DNA of 64,000 nt, taken from positions 1,612,001 through 1,676,000 of the forward strand of contig NZ_CP099735.1 of assembly GCF_025398175.1 (NCBI RefSeq), given 5' to 3'. The notes under the pieces are model-generated. The model was given only the letters and a program-made list of their open reading frames with translations. It was not told the origin of the DNA and did not search any database. This DNA comes from Photobacterium sp. TY1-4 (GTDB lineage Bacteria > Pseudomonadota > Gammaproteobacteria > Enterobacterales > Vibrionaceae). Shown piece after piece: positions 54,048 through 63,132 of the stretch; position 1 is the stretch's first letter, and each line of letters opens with the position of its first letter. Position numbers and translations under genes: made by a program.

Positions 54048-54113
54048 TTGCGGATAGGGTTTAATGAGGTGATTACCGGGGACTTTGGTTGTCCCCGATA
54101 AACAGTGAGCGGC

Positions 54114-54674
54114 TTAGAAGTGGTAAGCTAAGCCCACAGAGATGAAGTCCACATCGATTTCATCCAGGGTGTAGCGCTCGAATTCACCGCGGATAGAGAA
54201 TTTATCCATCTGATAAAGTGCGCCTGCACCAAAGAAGGTATCGGTACCGTCATCTGTAAAAGTGATCGAACTAGATGAGGTGTTCATATCGGCATTCCAG
54301 AAATGGACACCAAACTTACCGAACAGCTTAAAGTGATCGCCCAGCGGTAGGTGTCCCACTAGCGATGCACCGACAGTTCCAGTCTCAATTTCTACGTTAC
54401 CGCCTCTGCCTTCGATAGTTACCCCACCAAGGGTCGCCAGATGGGCTTCCATGCTGACAAATTCGTTGAAGTTAGCGCCACCGAATAGCTTTAAGCCGGT
54501 ATCTTCATCATCAATCGAAACGCCTAATGATGCAGCGGCGTCTTTATCTTCATCGGTAAACAAATCTTCGTAGTTGGTTTGACCCAGTGAGGCGCCAACA
54601 TAACCACCGGCTGCGTTTGCCATGGCTGGGGCAAGGGCTGCAATCAGGCTTAAACTAATCAGTGTTTTTTTCAT
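54114..54674 (-). CDS. Small outer-membrane beta-barrel protein (OMP_b-brl)
   Basis: 186-residue protein with a clear signal peptide (cut after ANA, about residue 21) and eight-stranded barrel pattern of alternating residues. The C-terminal residue is Phe (AYHF), the outer-membrane assembly signal. The turns are rich in Asp and Glu. Function unknown; similar proteins are opacity or OmpA/OmpW-like porins. It is followed by an open, AT-rich promoter region. Confidence 0.83.
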   Translation of the reverse strand: MKKTLISLSLIAALAPAMANAAGGYVGASLGQTNYEDLFTDEDKDAAASLGVSIDDEDTGLKLFGGANFNEFVSMEAHLATLGGVTIEGRGGNVEIETGTVGASLVGHLPLGDHFKLFGKFGVHFWNADMNTSSSSITFTDDGTDTFFGAGALYQMDKFSIRGEFERYTLDEIDVDFISVGLAYHF

Positions 54675-54828
54675 TATATGTTCCTAGTTTGATATAACCG
54701 CGGCAGGAGCATATAGACTAACTTTTTGTTTATGAATGACATTTTTTTGCTTGTGTGATGTTTGTCATTATTATCGAGGTATTTGGTCACTGAATGGACC
54801 TGTGTTGATTGAAATGCATTCAATTGCA

Positions 54829-56043
54829 TCAGGATGGTGGGGGTGTGAGTGCATCTGAAATGGCCCTGAATGCAGCCAGCGCAAGTTCCATGCTCTCGTA
54901 GTGATTGGCCATAAAATGGGTATCCGTGCTGTTTTTAACGATCACCACATCCGCTTTCCGGTTGATATAGATGTATTGACCATAGATGCCGATGGCGACA
55001 AATTCTTGATTGGCATGTTCTGGGATCCACCATTGATAACCGTATCCCCAATGGGTGCTGGCGTTGGCTCTTTTTCCTGGAACTAAGTGCGGTGCATCCG
55101 GGGTGATGCTGTCCTCAATCCACTGCGCCGGAATAATCTGCTCGCCATTCAATCGTCCGAAATCCCGATACAGTTTACCGAAGCGCAGATAGTCTCGACT
55201 CATCAGGTTAAGGCCGCCCAGCACCATAGGCTCTCCGGTACTGTCAGTCAGGTAAATGGCATCGCCTTCTGGTTGAAGCTTGGACCAGAGCCTGGTTTCA
55301 AAGTAGTCGCTGATCCGTTGGCCGGTGGCAGCCCGTAAAACCATGCCCAGGACATGGGTGTCGATACTGATATAAGCCATGTAAGTGCCTGGTGTTCGCC
55401 ATCGTTGTAACGTGGCGGCAAATTCATCAAAACTGCCACCGAGCGCCATCAGTCTCCCCATGCGGTTGATGTCACTGTTAAAATCGCCATAATCCTCGTT
55501 GAAGCACACCCCGCTGGACATTTGCAGCACATCTTTAATCGAAACGCCGTCATAACCGGAGCCTTTCAGGCTGGGCACATAATCCGTGACGGGGGAATTT
55601 AAGTCAGCAATGGCTCCTTCCTCAACCGCGACGCCAAATAGCGCGCTGAGAAACGATTTCGCCATCGACCAGGAAATCCGGGCATCACTTTCACCGGTTC
55701 CCTGAAAATAGTTTTCAAACGTAATACTATCGCTTTTTAGCACCACCAGCGCCGTGGTGCTGGAGGCCGACAGCCATCGCTGGATGGAGTGCTCCGCGCC
55801 TTGATATAAAAACGCGCTGGGAAGCGGCTGGGGCCGATACTTGAATTGTTCGACCGGGCCGGTGCGAGGGATGGTTATCGAGGGAAAAATCTGCGCCATG
55901 TTTGAGAAATTCCGGATAATCAACTCTGGCTCAAACAGGCGCACGGTATGATAGAGCTGGCGCAGTTCGGTGTGAAAATAGCCCATTCCCCCAACCAATA
56001 GAATGAGAAGGGCTGCGGTCCATTGATAGATTTTGTGCTTCAA
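54829..56043 (-). CDS. Membrane-anchored serine hydrolase (beta-lactamase class C fold)
   Basis: 404-residue protein in the beta-lactamase / EstB-like family (PF00144). An N-terminal hydrophobic segment (about residues 5-25) anchors or exports it. The SxxK nucleophile motif is SMAK, followed by the family YISID where the Y-x-N motif stands, and a DYVPSL loop. Members act as esterases, D-aminopeptidases or penicillin-binding hydrolases; real beta-lactam hydrolysis is not implied. TTG at 56043 is chosen, with GGAG 8 nt upstream; earlier in-frame starts reach 56121. Confidence 0.8.
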   Translation of the reverse strand: MKHKIYQWTAALLILLVGGMGYFHTELRQLYHTVRLFEPELIIRNFSNMAQIFPSITIPRTGPVEQFKYRPQPLPSAFLYQGAEHSIQRWLSASSTTALVVLKSDSITFENYFQGTGESDARISWSMAKSFLSALFGVAVEEGAIADLNSPVTDYVPSLKGSGYDGVSIKDVLQMSSGVCFNEDYGDFNSDINRMGRLMALGGSFDEFAATLQRWRTPGTYMAYISIDTHVLGMVLRAATGQRISDYFETRLWSKLQPEGDAIYLTDSTGEPMVLGGLNLMSRDYLRFGKLYRDFGRLNGEQIIPAQWIEDSITPDAPHLVPGKRANASTHWGYGYQWWIPEHANQEFVAIGIYGQYIYINRKADVVIVKNSTDTHFMANHYESMELALAAFRAISDALTPPPS

Positions 56044-56267
56044 GGTTTTCACTCCGTTTGAGGTGCACTTTTCCCAACAACAGTGTGGTTGAAAGCGTCT
56101 GCCGGGGCCAGAAAACATCATGATGCAGTCAACGTTTTTCGTGACAGGTCAAACTGTCTCTCCCGAGCCGGCTTCATCGATTGATACTCTGATAGACCTC
56201 GCCTTTGCCCATGCTGTCTTTGAAATGGTATCCTGCGTGCCCTTGTTAGTGTTGTGCCGGAAACAGA

Positions 56268-56819
56268 ATGAATTTTAATCGCATTGTTTGCTTTGACCTC
56301 GAAATGTGCTGCTGGAATGATGGTCGGGAATCCAGAACCGGCGAAATCATCGAAATTGGTGTTGCGGAGCTGGATTTAGTCACGGGCCAGATCGTTCGCC
56401 GGGCACAGCATTTCGTCAAGCCGGAGCACGATGAAGTGTCGCCATTTTGTACAGAACTGACAGGTATTAAGCCGGATGTCATCGCAAAAAACGGTAAGCC
56501 GCTGGCGACGATTCTGAAATCCGTCGAGCAGAAGTTTGGCGGCCGGCATAAGATTTATGCTGCCTGGGGGCGGGATGATGCGATTTTGCGGGCCGAATGC
56601 AAAGCCAAAGATTTGAAAGTCCCGTTTAACGAATACCTGAACCTGGCGACGCTGTTTCGCCTGCAACGCCATGTGAGCAATAAGCGTTGTGGCTTGCGGG
56701 CCGCGATGGATATGGCAGGCCTGGAATGGGAAGGGCGCCATCACTCCGGTTATGTCGACGCCTATAACCTCGCCCGACTGGCAAAAACCCTATTTCTGTC
56801 ACCGGAACATAGCGCTTGA
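56268..56819 (+). CDS. DEDDh 3'-5' exonuclease (KapD/Exonuc_X-T-like)
   Basis: 183-residue exonuclease-family protein. The DEDDh acidic residues are in FDLEM (first), EIGVAE, AAWGRDD and the last HHSGYVDAYNLARL. It may trim RNA or DNA 3' ends; the target is unknown. It is unlinked to its neighbours: divergent from the serine hydrolase gene. Start ATG at 56268. Confidence 0.87.
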   Translation: MNFNRIVCFDLEMCCWNDGRESRTGEIIEIGVAELDLVTGQIVRRAQHFVKPEHDEVSPFCTELTGIKPDVIAKNGKPLATILKSVEQKFGGRHKIYAAWGRDDAILRAECKAKDLKVPFNEYLNLATLFRLQRHVSNKRCGLRAAMDMAGLEWEGRHHSGYVDAYNLARLAKTLFLSPEHSA

Positions 56820-57243
56820 GACCTATATCGTTGATATCACAGTCGTTCGATTGAACACGGTGGTATCAGCGCTTTCTGAGACATCTTTTTTTTCCTTCTT
56901 TCGTTTCCGTACTTATATTTTTTTGTGGTGTTGTCGGTCAATCTTATTTGTCAATAAATTGGCGATTTCGATTTGAAAGTTGACGCTCTGTTTTAGTTCT
57001 ATTGGCTGCTGGTGGGGGCGGGTATCGTAACTAGGCACGCAACAAATTGAAATTTAACGGTCAATAGCATTTCATTTGAATGGAGGCTTATTGAATATGA
57101 TTCAATCGTGATAACTGCACGGATGATCGCTTTTATTGAAATTTTTTGAAATTTTTTATTTAGAGAGAGTGATTATTTACACAGCAAAATTGAACAGATA
57201 AGATATGCGCTGTTTATGGATTAAAACTATAAAGGAAACAATT
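56820..57243. other. AT-rich intergenic region
   Basis: About 420 nt, clearly richer in AT than the rest, with T-runs and a tandem TTGAAATTTTT pair near 57135-57162. It should hold the promoter of the first tailed lipoprotein gene. No ORF with ribosome-binding site and no recognised RNA motif. The composition change could mark an island boundary. Confidence 0.45.
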
Positions 57244-58200
57244 TTGAAAACTAAATTTCTGACAGCGTGTTTGGCTGCTGCCCTGCTGGCTGGCTGTAAT
57301 AATAGTAATGAGGCTCGCACGGGTTCTACTTACAAGGTTCAGGCGTTTGATGGTGCAATCCAGAATATCGCAGGCTCTTTTACCTGTACTAATGATGGTG
57401 AGACTGAAACCGGCACATTGCCGAAAACAGCTTGGAGCGGTTTTTCAACGGTCTCTGCGACTGCGGCGGCTTTGATCATCACCAATCCTGAAACCTGTAA
57501 GTTTACGTTTGCCCCGACTGTCGGTGCGGTGGACGTATCTAATGGTAAAGCGATGGATGAAGTTTCACTCAGCATTCCACGTGGTCTTGCGACTACGAGT
57601 TCCCCTGTGGTTGCAACGCCGTTGACGACGCTGATCACCCAAGAGCTGGGTGATGCGGACTACAACGAGTCGACGGCAACGACTGTTCTGACAAACCTGG
57701 GCTTGGGCGATGTCCTGAATGCTGGTGGTCTGACTGTTGCGCAACTGGTGACTGATCTGGAAGGTTCAATCAAGACACTTGAAAGCAGCGCGGATCAAAA
57801 TACCAAGAAGCTTGGTGGTCAGCTGACAGCAACAACACACGTTCTGACGGATGTGATTGTTCAGAAAGGTACGCTGACGACGACACAAACTGCCGTACTG
57901 GCGAAGAACCTGACCACCACAGTGACGGCTACTAACCCGTTCTACCCAGCTGGTGGTGCGGACGGTAAAGGTGCAGCGGTTGTGGTTGATGTGAAAGCGA
58001 CTGTTGAGGCTGTGAAAGAAAAGCCTGAAGATCTGGCAACTATGACTGATCCGAAAACAACAATCGATGATATTCCACCGGTTGTGAAAGAAAATGTTGA
58101 TAAAGGTACTGACATTGCTAAGCCAGTGCCAAACCCTGAGCCAGAAGTTCCGACCGGAACTACAGGTAGCGCAGGTAGCGCTGGCGGTTCAGGTGCTTAA
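57244..58200 (+). CDS. Lipoprotein with Thr/Gly/Ser/Ala-rich C-terminal tail
   Basis: 318-residue lipoprotein with lipobox LLAGC (Cys18). The start is TTG at 57244, with AAGGA 7 nt upstream; the upstream frame to 57205 has no such site. The middle part is alpha-helical and Thr-rich, with no domain recognised. The tail EVPTGTTGSAGSAGGSGA closely matches the end of the second lipoprotein at 60846. A strong terminator follows. The tailed lipoproteins and a YjbH-like gene lie together, which recalls the yjbEFGH/gfcABCD layout, where YjbE/GfcA are small Thr/Gly-rich proteins. Function unknown. Confidence 0.72.
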   Translation: MKTKFLTACLAAALLAGCNNSNEARTGSTYKVQAFDGAIQNIAGSFTCTNDGETETGTLPKTAWSGFSTVSATAAALIITNPETCKFTFAPTVGAVDVSNGKAMDEVSLSIPRGLATTSSPVVATPLTTLITQELGDADYNESTATTVLTNLGLGDVLNAGGLTVAQLVTDLEGSIKTLESSADQNTKKLGGQLTATTHVLTDVIVQKGTLTTTQTAVLAKNLTTTVTATNPFYPAGGADGKGAAVVVDVKATVEAVKEKPEDLATMTDPKTTIDDIPPVVKENVDKGTDIAKPVPNPEPEVPTGTTGSAGSAGGSGA

Positions 58201-58235
58201 TTAAGCGTTCACTGAATAGCAGATGCGTGTTTTAC

Positions 58236-58275
58236 ATACCGCCGCTCCGTTTTGGAAGCGGCGGTATTGTTTTTA
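58236..58275 (+). terminator. Rho-independent terminator after the first tailed lipoprotein gene
   Basis: Perfect 11-bp stem ATACCGCCGCT / AGCGGCGGTAT (58236-58246, 58257-58267), followed by TGTTTTT. Confidence 0.88.
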
Positions 58276-58278
58276 GAC

Positions 58279-58734
58279 TTAGCTTAAACGAACATTCATT
58301 GTAATTTCGGCTTGAAAGACCAAGGTACCCTTTGTATCTCTGACTTCAACCGGCACCTTCTTTTCTCCTGTCGTCTCCCAGTTAATCTCATGTCCATTTG
58401 CCGTCGCCGACAAGTCAGTGGTTGCTTTGTTTAAATACGCAACTGTCATACCGACGGGGATCCAGCGACTTTTCACCGGAACGGAAACATCAGTCATCAT
58501 GCCTGCCGCTAATTCGGCCATATTACACATCGCGATGGCATGCACCGTGTTGAGGTGGTTCGTTACCCGGCGACGTTTTTTCATGGTCACTTCGGCAAAA
58601 CCCGGCCTTAATTCATGGATTTGAGGTTTGATTGATGAAAAATAGGGGGCGACTCGGCAGACAATCCAGCTAAATAGCTGTCGGCCGAATGGTAGCTTGG
58701 TTAATCGTTGATAGGTTTTAAGATTCTTACGCAT
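58279..58734 (-). CDS. DUF4442-type hotdog thioesterase-like protein
   Basis: 151-residue hotdog-fold protein of the DUF4442/YiiD-like group, which includes acyl-CoA thioesterases. The block NHLNTVHAIAMCNMAELAAGMM is the family signature (parts: NHLNTVHAIAMCN, MAELAAGMM). ATG at 58734 is chosen, 6 nt after AGGGA. Upstream there is a 17-bp dyad that fits the FadR operator, which suggests fatty-acid control. It lies between the two tailed lipoprotein genes but on the other strand. Confidence 0.82.
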   Translation of the reverse strand: MRKNLKTYQRLTKLPFGRQLFSWIVCRVAPYFSSIKPQIHELRPGFAEVTMKKRRRVTNHLNTVHAIAMCNMAELAAGMMTDVSVPVKSRWIPVGMTVAYLNKATTDLSATANGHEINWETTGEKKVPVEVRDTKGTLVFQAEITMNVRLS

Positions 58735-58771
58735 TTGCATTCCCTGTTGCGATAAGTTGTTGGATGAGGTT

Positions 58772-58788
58772 GTCTGGTATGACCAGAC
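58772..58788. promoter_or_regulatory. FadR-like operator at the thioesterase gene
   Basis: GTCTGGTATGACCAGAC, a perfect dyad. It matches the E. coli fadB operator ATCTGGTACGACCAGAT at 14 of 17 positions, keeping the CTGGT...ACCAG core. It lies 38 nt before the thioesterase start, a position that fits repression. Confidence 0.7.
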
Positions 58789-59014
58789 AGTTCTACCATA
58801 GATGAATCAGCCGGCAAAGCAGTTGCTCGGATCAACGGAAGATGATGGGGACTGGATGGAGAGGGGAACGAGATGATCATGTTGATGAAGATGCTGAGCG
58901 GTGGGCTCGGATGAGATGTCCCATAAATGAGAAAAACTGACACAGGTAAAGTGAATCATCTCGCAAAAGTGGAATGAATATGCATCTGGTTTTGTAATGT
59001 TTTTGTAAACCGAC

Positions 59015-59034
59015 ATGTATACCTTACTATACAT
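59015..59034. promoter_or_regulatory. Dyad upstream of the second tailed lipoprotein gene
   Basis: ATGTATA-N6-TATACAT, a perfect 7-bp inverted repeat, 46 nt before the start. It may be an operator over the promoter; the protein is unknown. Confidence 0.45.
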
Positions 59035-59079
59035 ATTTTTTCACGATGACGATTGTAACTTTTATTCAAAGGATGAATT

Positions 59080-60846
59080 ATGGGCCCCTCAAAATTTTCG
59101 TATCAAAAGCTTGCGCTGGCCGTCATGTTGGCGAGTGGCGTACTGGCCGGGTGTTCTGACTCTGATGGTATCAACAAGACGACCCCAGTTGCTCCACCTG
59201 AGGCAAAAGCAATTGTGAATCCGGTCACGCTTATTTTTCAGGGAATTGATAGTGGAATTTTAACAAATCAACAAATTAACTTTACGCTGGCTGGGAGTGA
59301 GAAAGATTATTTGTTTGTTCTGGGAGCAACGAAGAATGCTGATGGCTCTTATGATTTAACACCTGGATCGGGAACGGTGATGATCAGCCGGGGTGATAAT
59401 GCTGCTGTGGAAGATTTCAGTTTAGACCTTCATGCGACGTCACCGGGCTATTTTGCGACAGGAATGAGTATTTTGATTCCGGCACAGAAGCAGGCTGTAA
59501 CGGGTAAGGAAGGCGCCAGTTATGAGATTATCTTTACCCCATTAGCGCCGGATGCAAACACCACAGCGGGTGTAACGGCTAAACAAGCGACTGCAAAAGC
59601 GCCAAACGGTGTGCTTCAGGAAGCACTGGAGTTAGTCACCGACGTTGCCGCCGACAATGCGCCAAATAAAGCAACAGTGGGGAAATCTATCGTTGATTTG
59701 ACGGTTCCGGCGAATACGCGAATGACAGATGATCAAGGGAATCCCGTCGAAGGCAATATTACCGCCAATATTGTGTATTTCTCGAATGAGCCAGAAGGTG
59801 CAATTGCCAATGAGTCCGTTCTGGATGCATTTCCTGGCGGGTTGTCACCTAGCACAGTCTTAGGTGAAGATGGTAACCCAAATGATGAATATGATGAGAT
59901 TACCTTCGTTTCCGCAGGTTTTACGGCGATTCAGATCCAAAATGACAAGGGAGATATCGTATCGAACTTTGACCGACCGGTGCCGTTAACCTTCAATGTT
60001 GCTAAAGAAACGCTTGACTTAGAAGGAAATCCGATCACAAAAGGTGGCACAATCCCATTATGGTCTTACAACGAAAAAACGGGTCAGTGGAAGTCTGAGG
60101 GGGTAGCCAAAATCGAGGACGTCAATCCTGATGGGACTTTCAAAGTGACACAAAATATCAAGCACCTGTCGTACTACAACTTGGATTATTATGGCCGTCG
60201 CTGTCGAGCGAATATCACCTTTAAAGAAGCCAATGGGAATGATTATAACCCAAGGGTGATCTTTACCCGTAATGGTGGGGGCTGGAACAGAAGTATCTAC
60301 ATTTCGGGTATGGATACACATACCTTTTATAACATCCCGGATGGCAGTCAGGGTGAGCTTAAGGTTGTATCGCGGAGTGACTATACAGCAGGTCTAATCA
60401 AATCGATCAGTAAAAATGGGGCTGCCTTAACCTTGACAGCAGATAAGACTTATGAAGGTAATTTCTGTGATCTGGATGGCGCCACCATTGAAATAGAATC
60501 GCCAAGCACGAAAACCTTGAATGTCTCATTACAAAGTAAGTGTAACGACACTGGGGAAACCAAAGCACAACCTGGTGTTGTTTATGTTTATGGTAAAAAC
60601 TATCACGGTTACTACGGGGCCGTAACACCAACAGCTGTTACGCCTGGAACGATGCGGTTGGAAGAAGGCGACTATTTGTTGTCAGGCCGCATATATACCG
60701 AGAAATATGGTTCTCAAGTGGACACCAAAAACATTATAATCTCGGATAATTCGGATGTAACCCTCACGTTTCCAATCGATAAATGTGGCACCACGACGAC
60801 GGGGACGACCGGGACAACGGGTGCCAGTGGCGGGAGTGGTGCATAA
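59080..60846 (+). CDS. Large lipoprotein with Thr/Gly-rich C-terminal tail
   Basis: 588-residue lipoprotein with lipobox VLAGC (Cys25). AAAGGA lies 6 nt before ATG. The body is beta-rich, with no family recognised; residues 290-370 resemble the bacterial Ig-like or GPS-type module (VPLTFNVAKETLDLEGNPI, GGTIPLWSYNEKTGQW). Four Cys in the second half could form disulfides. The tail TTTTGTTGTTGASGGSGA nearly repeats that of the lipoprotein 3 kb upstream. Its codon and base composition are visibly more AT-rich than genes in the first half of the window. It is followed by a terminator and the YjbH-like gene. Confidence 0.72.
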   Translation: MGPSKFSYQKLALAVMLASGVLAGCSDSDGINKTTPVAPPEAKAIVNPVTLIFQGIDSGILTNQQINFTLAGSEKDYLFVLGATKNADGSYDLTPGSGTVMISRGDNAAVEDFSLDLHATSPGYFATGMSILIPAQKQAVTGKEGASYEIIFTPLAPDANTTAGVTAKQATAKAPNGVLQEALELVTDVAADNAPNKATVGKSIVDLTVPANTRMTDDQGNPVEGNITANIVYFSNEPEGAIANESVLDAFPGGLSPSTVLGEDGNPNDEYDEITFVSAGFTAIQIQNDKGDIVSNFDRPVPLTFNVAKETLDLEGNPITKGGTIPLWSYNEKTGQWKSEGVAKIEDVNPDGTFKVTQNIKHLSYYNLDYYGRRCRANITFKEANGNDYNPRVIFTRNGGGWNRSIYISGMDTHTFYNIPDGSQGELKVVSRSDYTAGLIKSISKNGAALTLTADKTYEGNFCDLDGATIEIESPSTKTLNVSLQSKCNDTGETKAQPGVVYVYGKNYHGYYGAVTPTAVTPGTMRLEEGDYLLSGRIYTEKYGSQVDTKNIIISDNSDVTLTFPIDKCGTTTTGTTGTTGASGGSGA

Positions 60847-60865
60847 TCACATTTCATCCTGAAAG

Positions 60866-60888
60866 GCAGGCGAGAGCCTGCTTTTTTT
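60866..60888 (+). terminator. Rho-independent terminator after the second tailed lipoprotein gene
   Basis: Stem GCAGGC-gaga-GCCTGC, followed by seven T. The YjbH-like gene starts only 42 nt on, so read-through may still express it. Confidence 0.85.
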
Positions 60889-60929
60889 CGGATTCGTATA
60901 GATAGAACAACGTTGTAGTGAGCAGTTTA

Positions 60930-63071
60930 ATGAATGAACAAAATGCGAAGCAAAGGATGTTTCGTTGGGTTGGCGCGGGTGTATTAACGCTCCTACCGTT
61001 GAGCGGGCAAGCCAATTCGACAATTGTCCCTCACTTTTCTCAGACCGGGTTTACCGGTGCGCTGCGTACCCCGAACGCGCAAACCCTGGCTTTTGGTGAC
61101 ATCTCGTTGGGGTGGAACTTTGAAGACAACATTGATACCAGTCGTGGTTATTCAAATGGCGCCCATAACACGGTAATGCTGGGATTGGGGATTTTCCCCG
61201 GGTTTGAGTTTGTTTCGCAGGATACCTACAAGCGATTTAATGGGGACGTTGGTTGGGGCAGCGCGAGTAGTGATCTCTCATTTTCGGCCAAACTCTCCAG
61301 TGCGGCATGGTTTCCGGATTCACCGTTTTCGATTGCGATTGGTGCCCAGGATTTAGGGGGCATCGCCAGCCATCACGATAATCAGTACCTGGTGGCCGGC
61401 TATGATTGGAAGAGCTTACGGCTCAGTGTCGGCTATGGCCGGGGAAGCGCGACGAACCAAATGGGCGCGGCATACCTGGATGGTGGCTTCGGTAGCCTGG
61501 AGTGGCAGACGTTTGACTGGATGCAGTTGGTCACCGATTACGACGGCACCGGGATCAATGCCGGCGTTCGGCTATCAACGCTGGATGGCTGGTTGCCGTG
61601 GCGCTCGCGTCTGAGTGCAATCTGGCAGTTTTACTCGGACAGCGAAACTGCAAATCGCGATAATGCGTATGCGGGAGTTCAGTTGTTAGTGCCTTTATCG
61701 CTCTCGCCTTCACAGAAAAACATTGTCCCGCGGACCAAATCTGTCTGGCAGGCGCATGAAGATGCCGGCTTAGCGGCAGAAACGGAATCAGTGGTCTCGT
61801 CGCAGACGCCGAAAGGTTTGCCGCAGGCACCGGAGCTTGTTGCCCCGCAAGTCGGTGCAGAGGTATTGGCGGATTCTGCTGATGTGGTCATGTCACGGTT
61901 GGCTAAACATGGCTTTCAGCATCTGAAAGTGGCTACTCAGGGCGAACACCTGAGCGTTGCACTGGAAAATAATCGCTATCGACGCAATGAAGTGGATGGG
62001 ATTGGGGTCGCGATGGGGATGATCAGTGAAGCCTGGTCCGGTAGTTTCGACTTATACCTGTTGAACAACGGCATTCCGGTGACCAAGATTAGAGCACAGT
62101 CTCAGCGGGTGCGTGACTATTTTCAGGGCGATGCGCCGAGTGTCAGTGGGATGAATATCTCGACGGTATCTACCTATGATTACTACGCCGTTCCGTGGAA
62201 GAAACCGGCGCAAGCCAATTCAGCCTGGATCCCAAACATCAATTTCTCACCGAACCTGCGATCAACCCTGGGAACGGAATTTGGCGTGTTTGATTATTCA
62301 CTGGCCTTGGGGACTAACCTGGTCTGGGATTTATGGCCGGGCGCGAGCCTGGATGTCCGTCATTTGTTGCCGTTAACGGCGAGTGATGATGTCGAGCAAG
62401 TGTCCTGGCACCCGATCAACGAACATGAAAATGAAGTCGACCGGGTTCTGGTTCATCAGGCGTTCGGATTGCCGCTGGGCCTGTTTACCCAGTTTAGCTA
62501 TGGCCGGATGTACGGCGACTATATCGGTGGGATGAACGAATCTCGCTGGCAGTCAGCCAGTGGCCGACACAAACTTTCTTTCAAAATGGGCTATTACGAA
62601 CAGGAAGATACCGAGGTTGAAGCGGAGCCACGTCTGTTGTCTTATCGGTACTACTTACCGGAATGGGACTGGTTGCTTGAGGTGCAAAATGGTGAGTACT
62701 GGCGCGGGGATACCGGCACAGCAGTGAAATCGAATCATTGGTTTGGGGATGTTCAGGTGATCATTGAAGCCCATACCGCAGGTGAAGACTATGCGGGCAT
62801 GTACTTCAAGATCCCGATCACGCCACGTCAGGAGATGAAGCCGAAGTATGTCCAGGTGACCGGGATCGATGAATGGCGCTGGGGTTACTACACCAAGATT
62901 TCCGGAAATGATAACCGGATCACCCCGGGAGCGATTTGGGAGCCGGAGTTGCAACATAGTGTCGAGCGACGGTATTTCAACCGGGATCGCCTCTCGCCTG
63001 TCTATATTCGCTCGCAGCAGCAGCGGATGAAGCAAGCGTATACGCTCTACGCGCTCGGCAAAGCCGATTAA
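60930..63071 (+). CDS. yjbH: YjbH-domain outer-membrane protein
   Basis: About 713 residues, YjbH/GfcD family outer-membrane protein with a signal peptide cut near QANS. The family block TGFTGALRTPNAQTLAFGDISLGW (parts: TGFTGALRTPNAQT, LAFGDISLGWNF) starts the mature part. In E. coli the yjbEFGH and gfcABCD genes act in exopolysaccharide export. No yjbF or yjbG homologue was seen in the window. ATG at 60930 is chosen; GTG at 60918 is possible. It ends with a terminator. Confidence 0.87.
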   Translation: MNEQNAKQRMFRWVGAGVLTLLPLSGQANSTIVPHFSQTGFTGALRTPNAQTLAFGDISLGWNFEDNIDTSRGYSNGAHNTVMLGLGIFPGFEFVSQDTYKRFNGDVGWGSASSDLSFSAKLSSAAWFPDSPFSIAIGAQDLGGIASHHDNQYLVAGYDWKSLRLSVGYGRGSATNQMGAAYLDGGFGSLEWQTFDWMQLVTDYDGTGINAGVRLSTLDGWLPWRSRLSAIWQFYSDSETANRDNAYAGVQLLVPLSLSPSQKNIVPRTKSVWQAHEDAGLAAETESVVSSQTPKGLPQAPELVAPQVGAEVLADSADVVMSRLAKHGFQHLKVATQGEHLSVALENNRYRRNEVDGIGVAMGMISEAWSGSFDLYLLNNGIPVTKIRAQSQRVRDYFQGDAPSVSGMNISTVSTYDYYAVPWKKPAQANSAWIPNINFSPNLRSTLGTEFGVFDYSLALGTNLVWDLWPGASLDVRHLLPLTASDDVEQVSWHPINEHENEVDRVLVHQAFGLPLGLFTQFSYGRMYGDYIGGMNESRWQSASGRHKLSFKMGYYEQEDTEVEAEPRLLSYRYYLPEWDWLLEVQNGEYWRGDTGTAVKSNHWFGDVQVIIEAHTAGEDYAGMYFKIPITPRQEMKPKYVQVTGIDEWRWGYYTKISGNDNRITPGAIWEPELQHSVERRYFNRDRLSPVYIRSQQQRMKQAYTLYALGKAD

Positions 63072-63094
63072 TGCGAGCACTGTACCATCACAGA

Positions 63095-63119
63095 GCGGGG
63101 CTTCGGCCCCGCTTTTTGT
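63095..63119 (+). terminator. Rho-independent terminator after yjbH
   Basis: Perfect 8-bp stem AGCGGGGC-ttcg-GCCCCGCT followed by TTTTTG. Confidence 0.92.
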
Positions 63120-63132
63120 TGCGTGAAAGGTG

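Noticed and set aside
54077..54097. CGGGGAC/GTCCCCG hairpin as terminator between LysR and OMP genes
   Set aside because: No T-run on either strand; not strong enough to call, though it may mark a transcript end.
54829..56043. Annotation as a beta-lactamase resistance gene
   Set aside because: Family members with SxxK and no clear Y-x-N/KTG set are usually esterases or peptidases; resistance cannot be claimed.
58807..59034. 75-codon open frame upstream of the second tailed lipoprotein
   Set aside because: It overlaps the promoter dyad, has no ribosome-binding site and no similarity.
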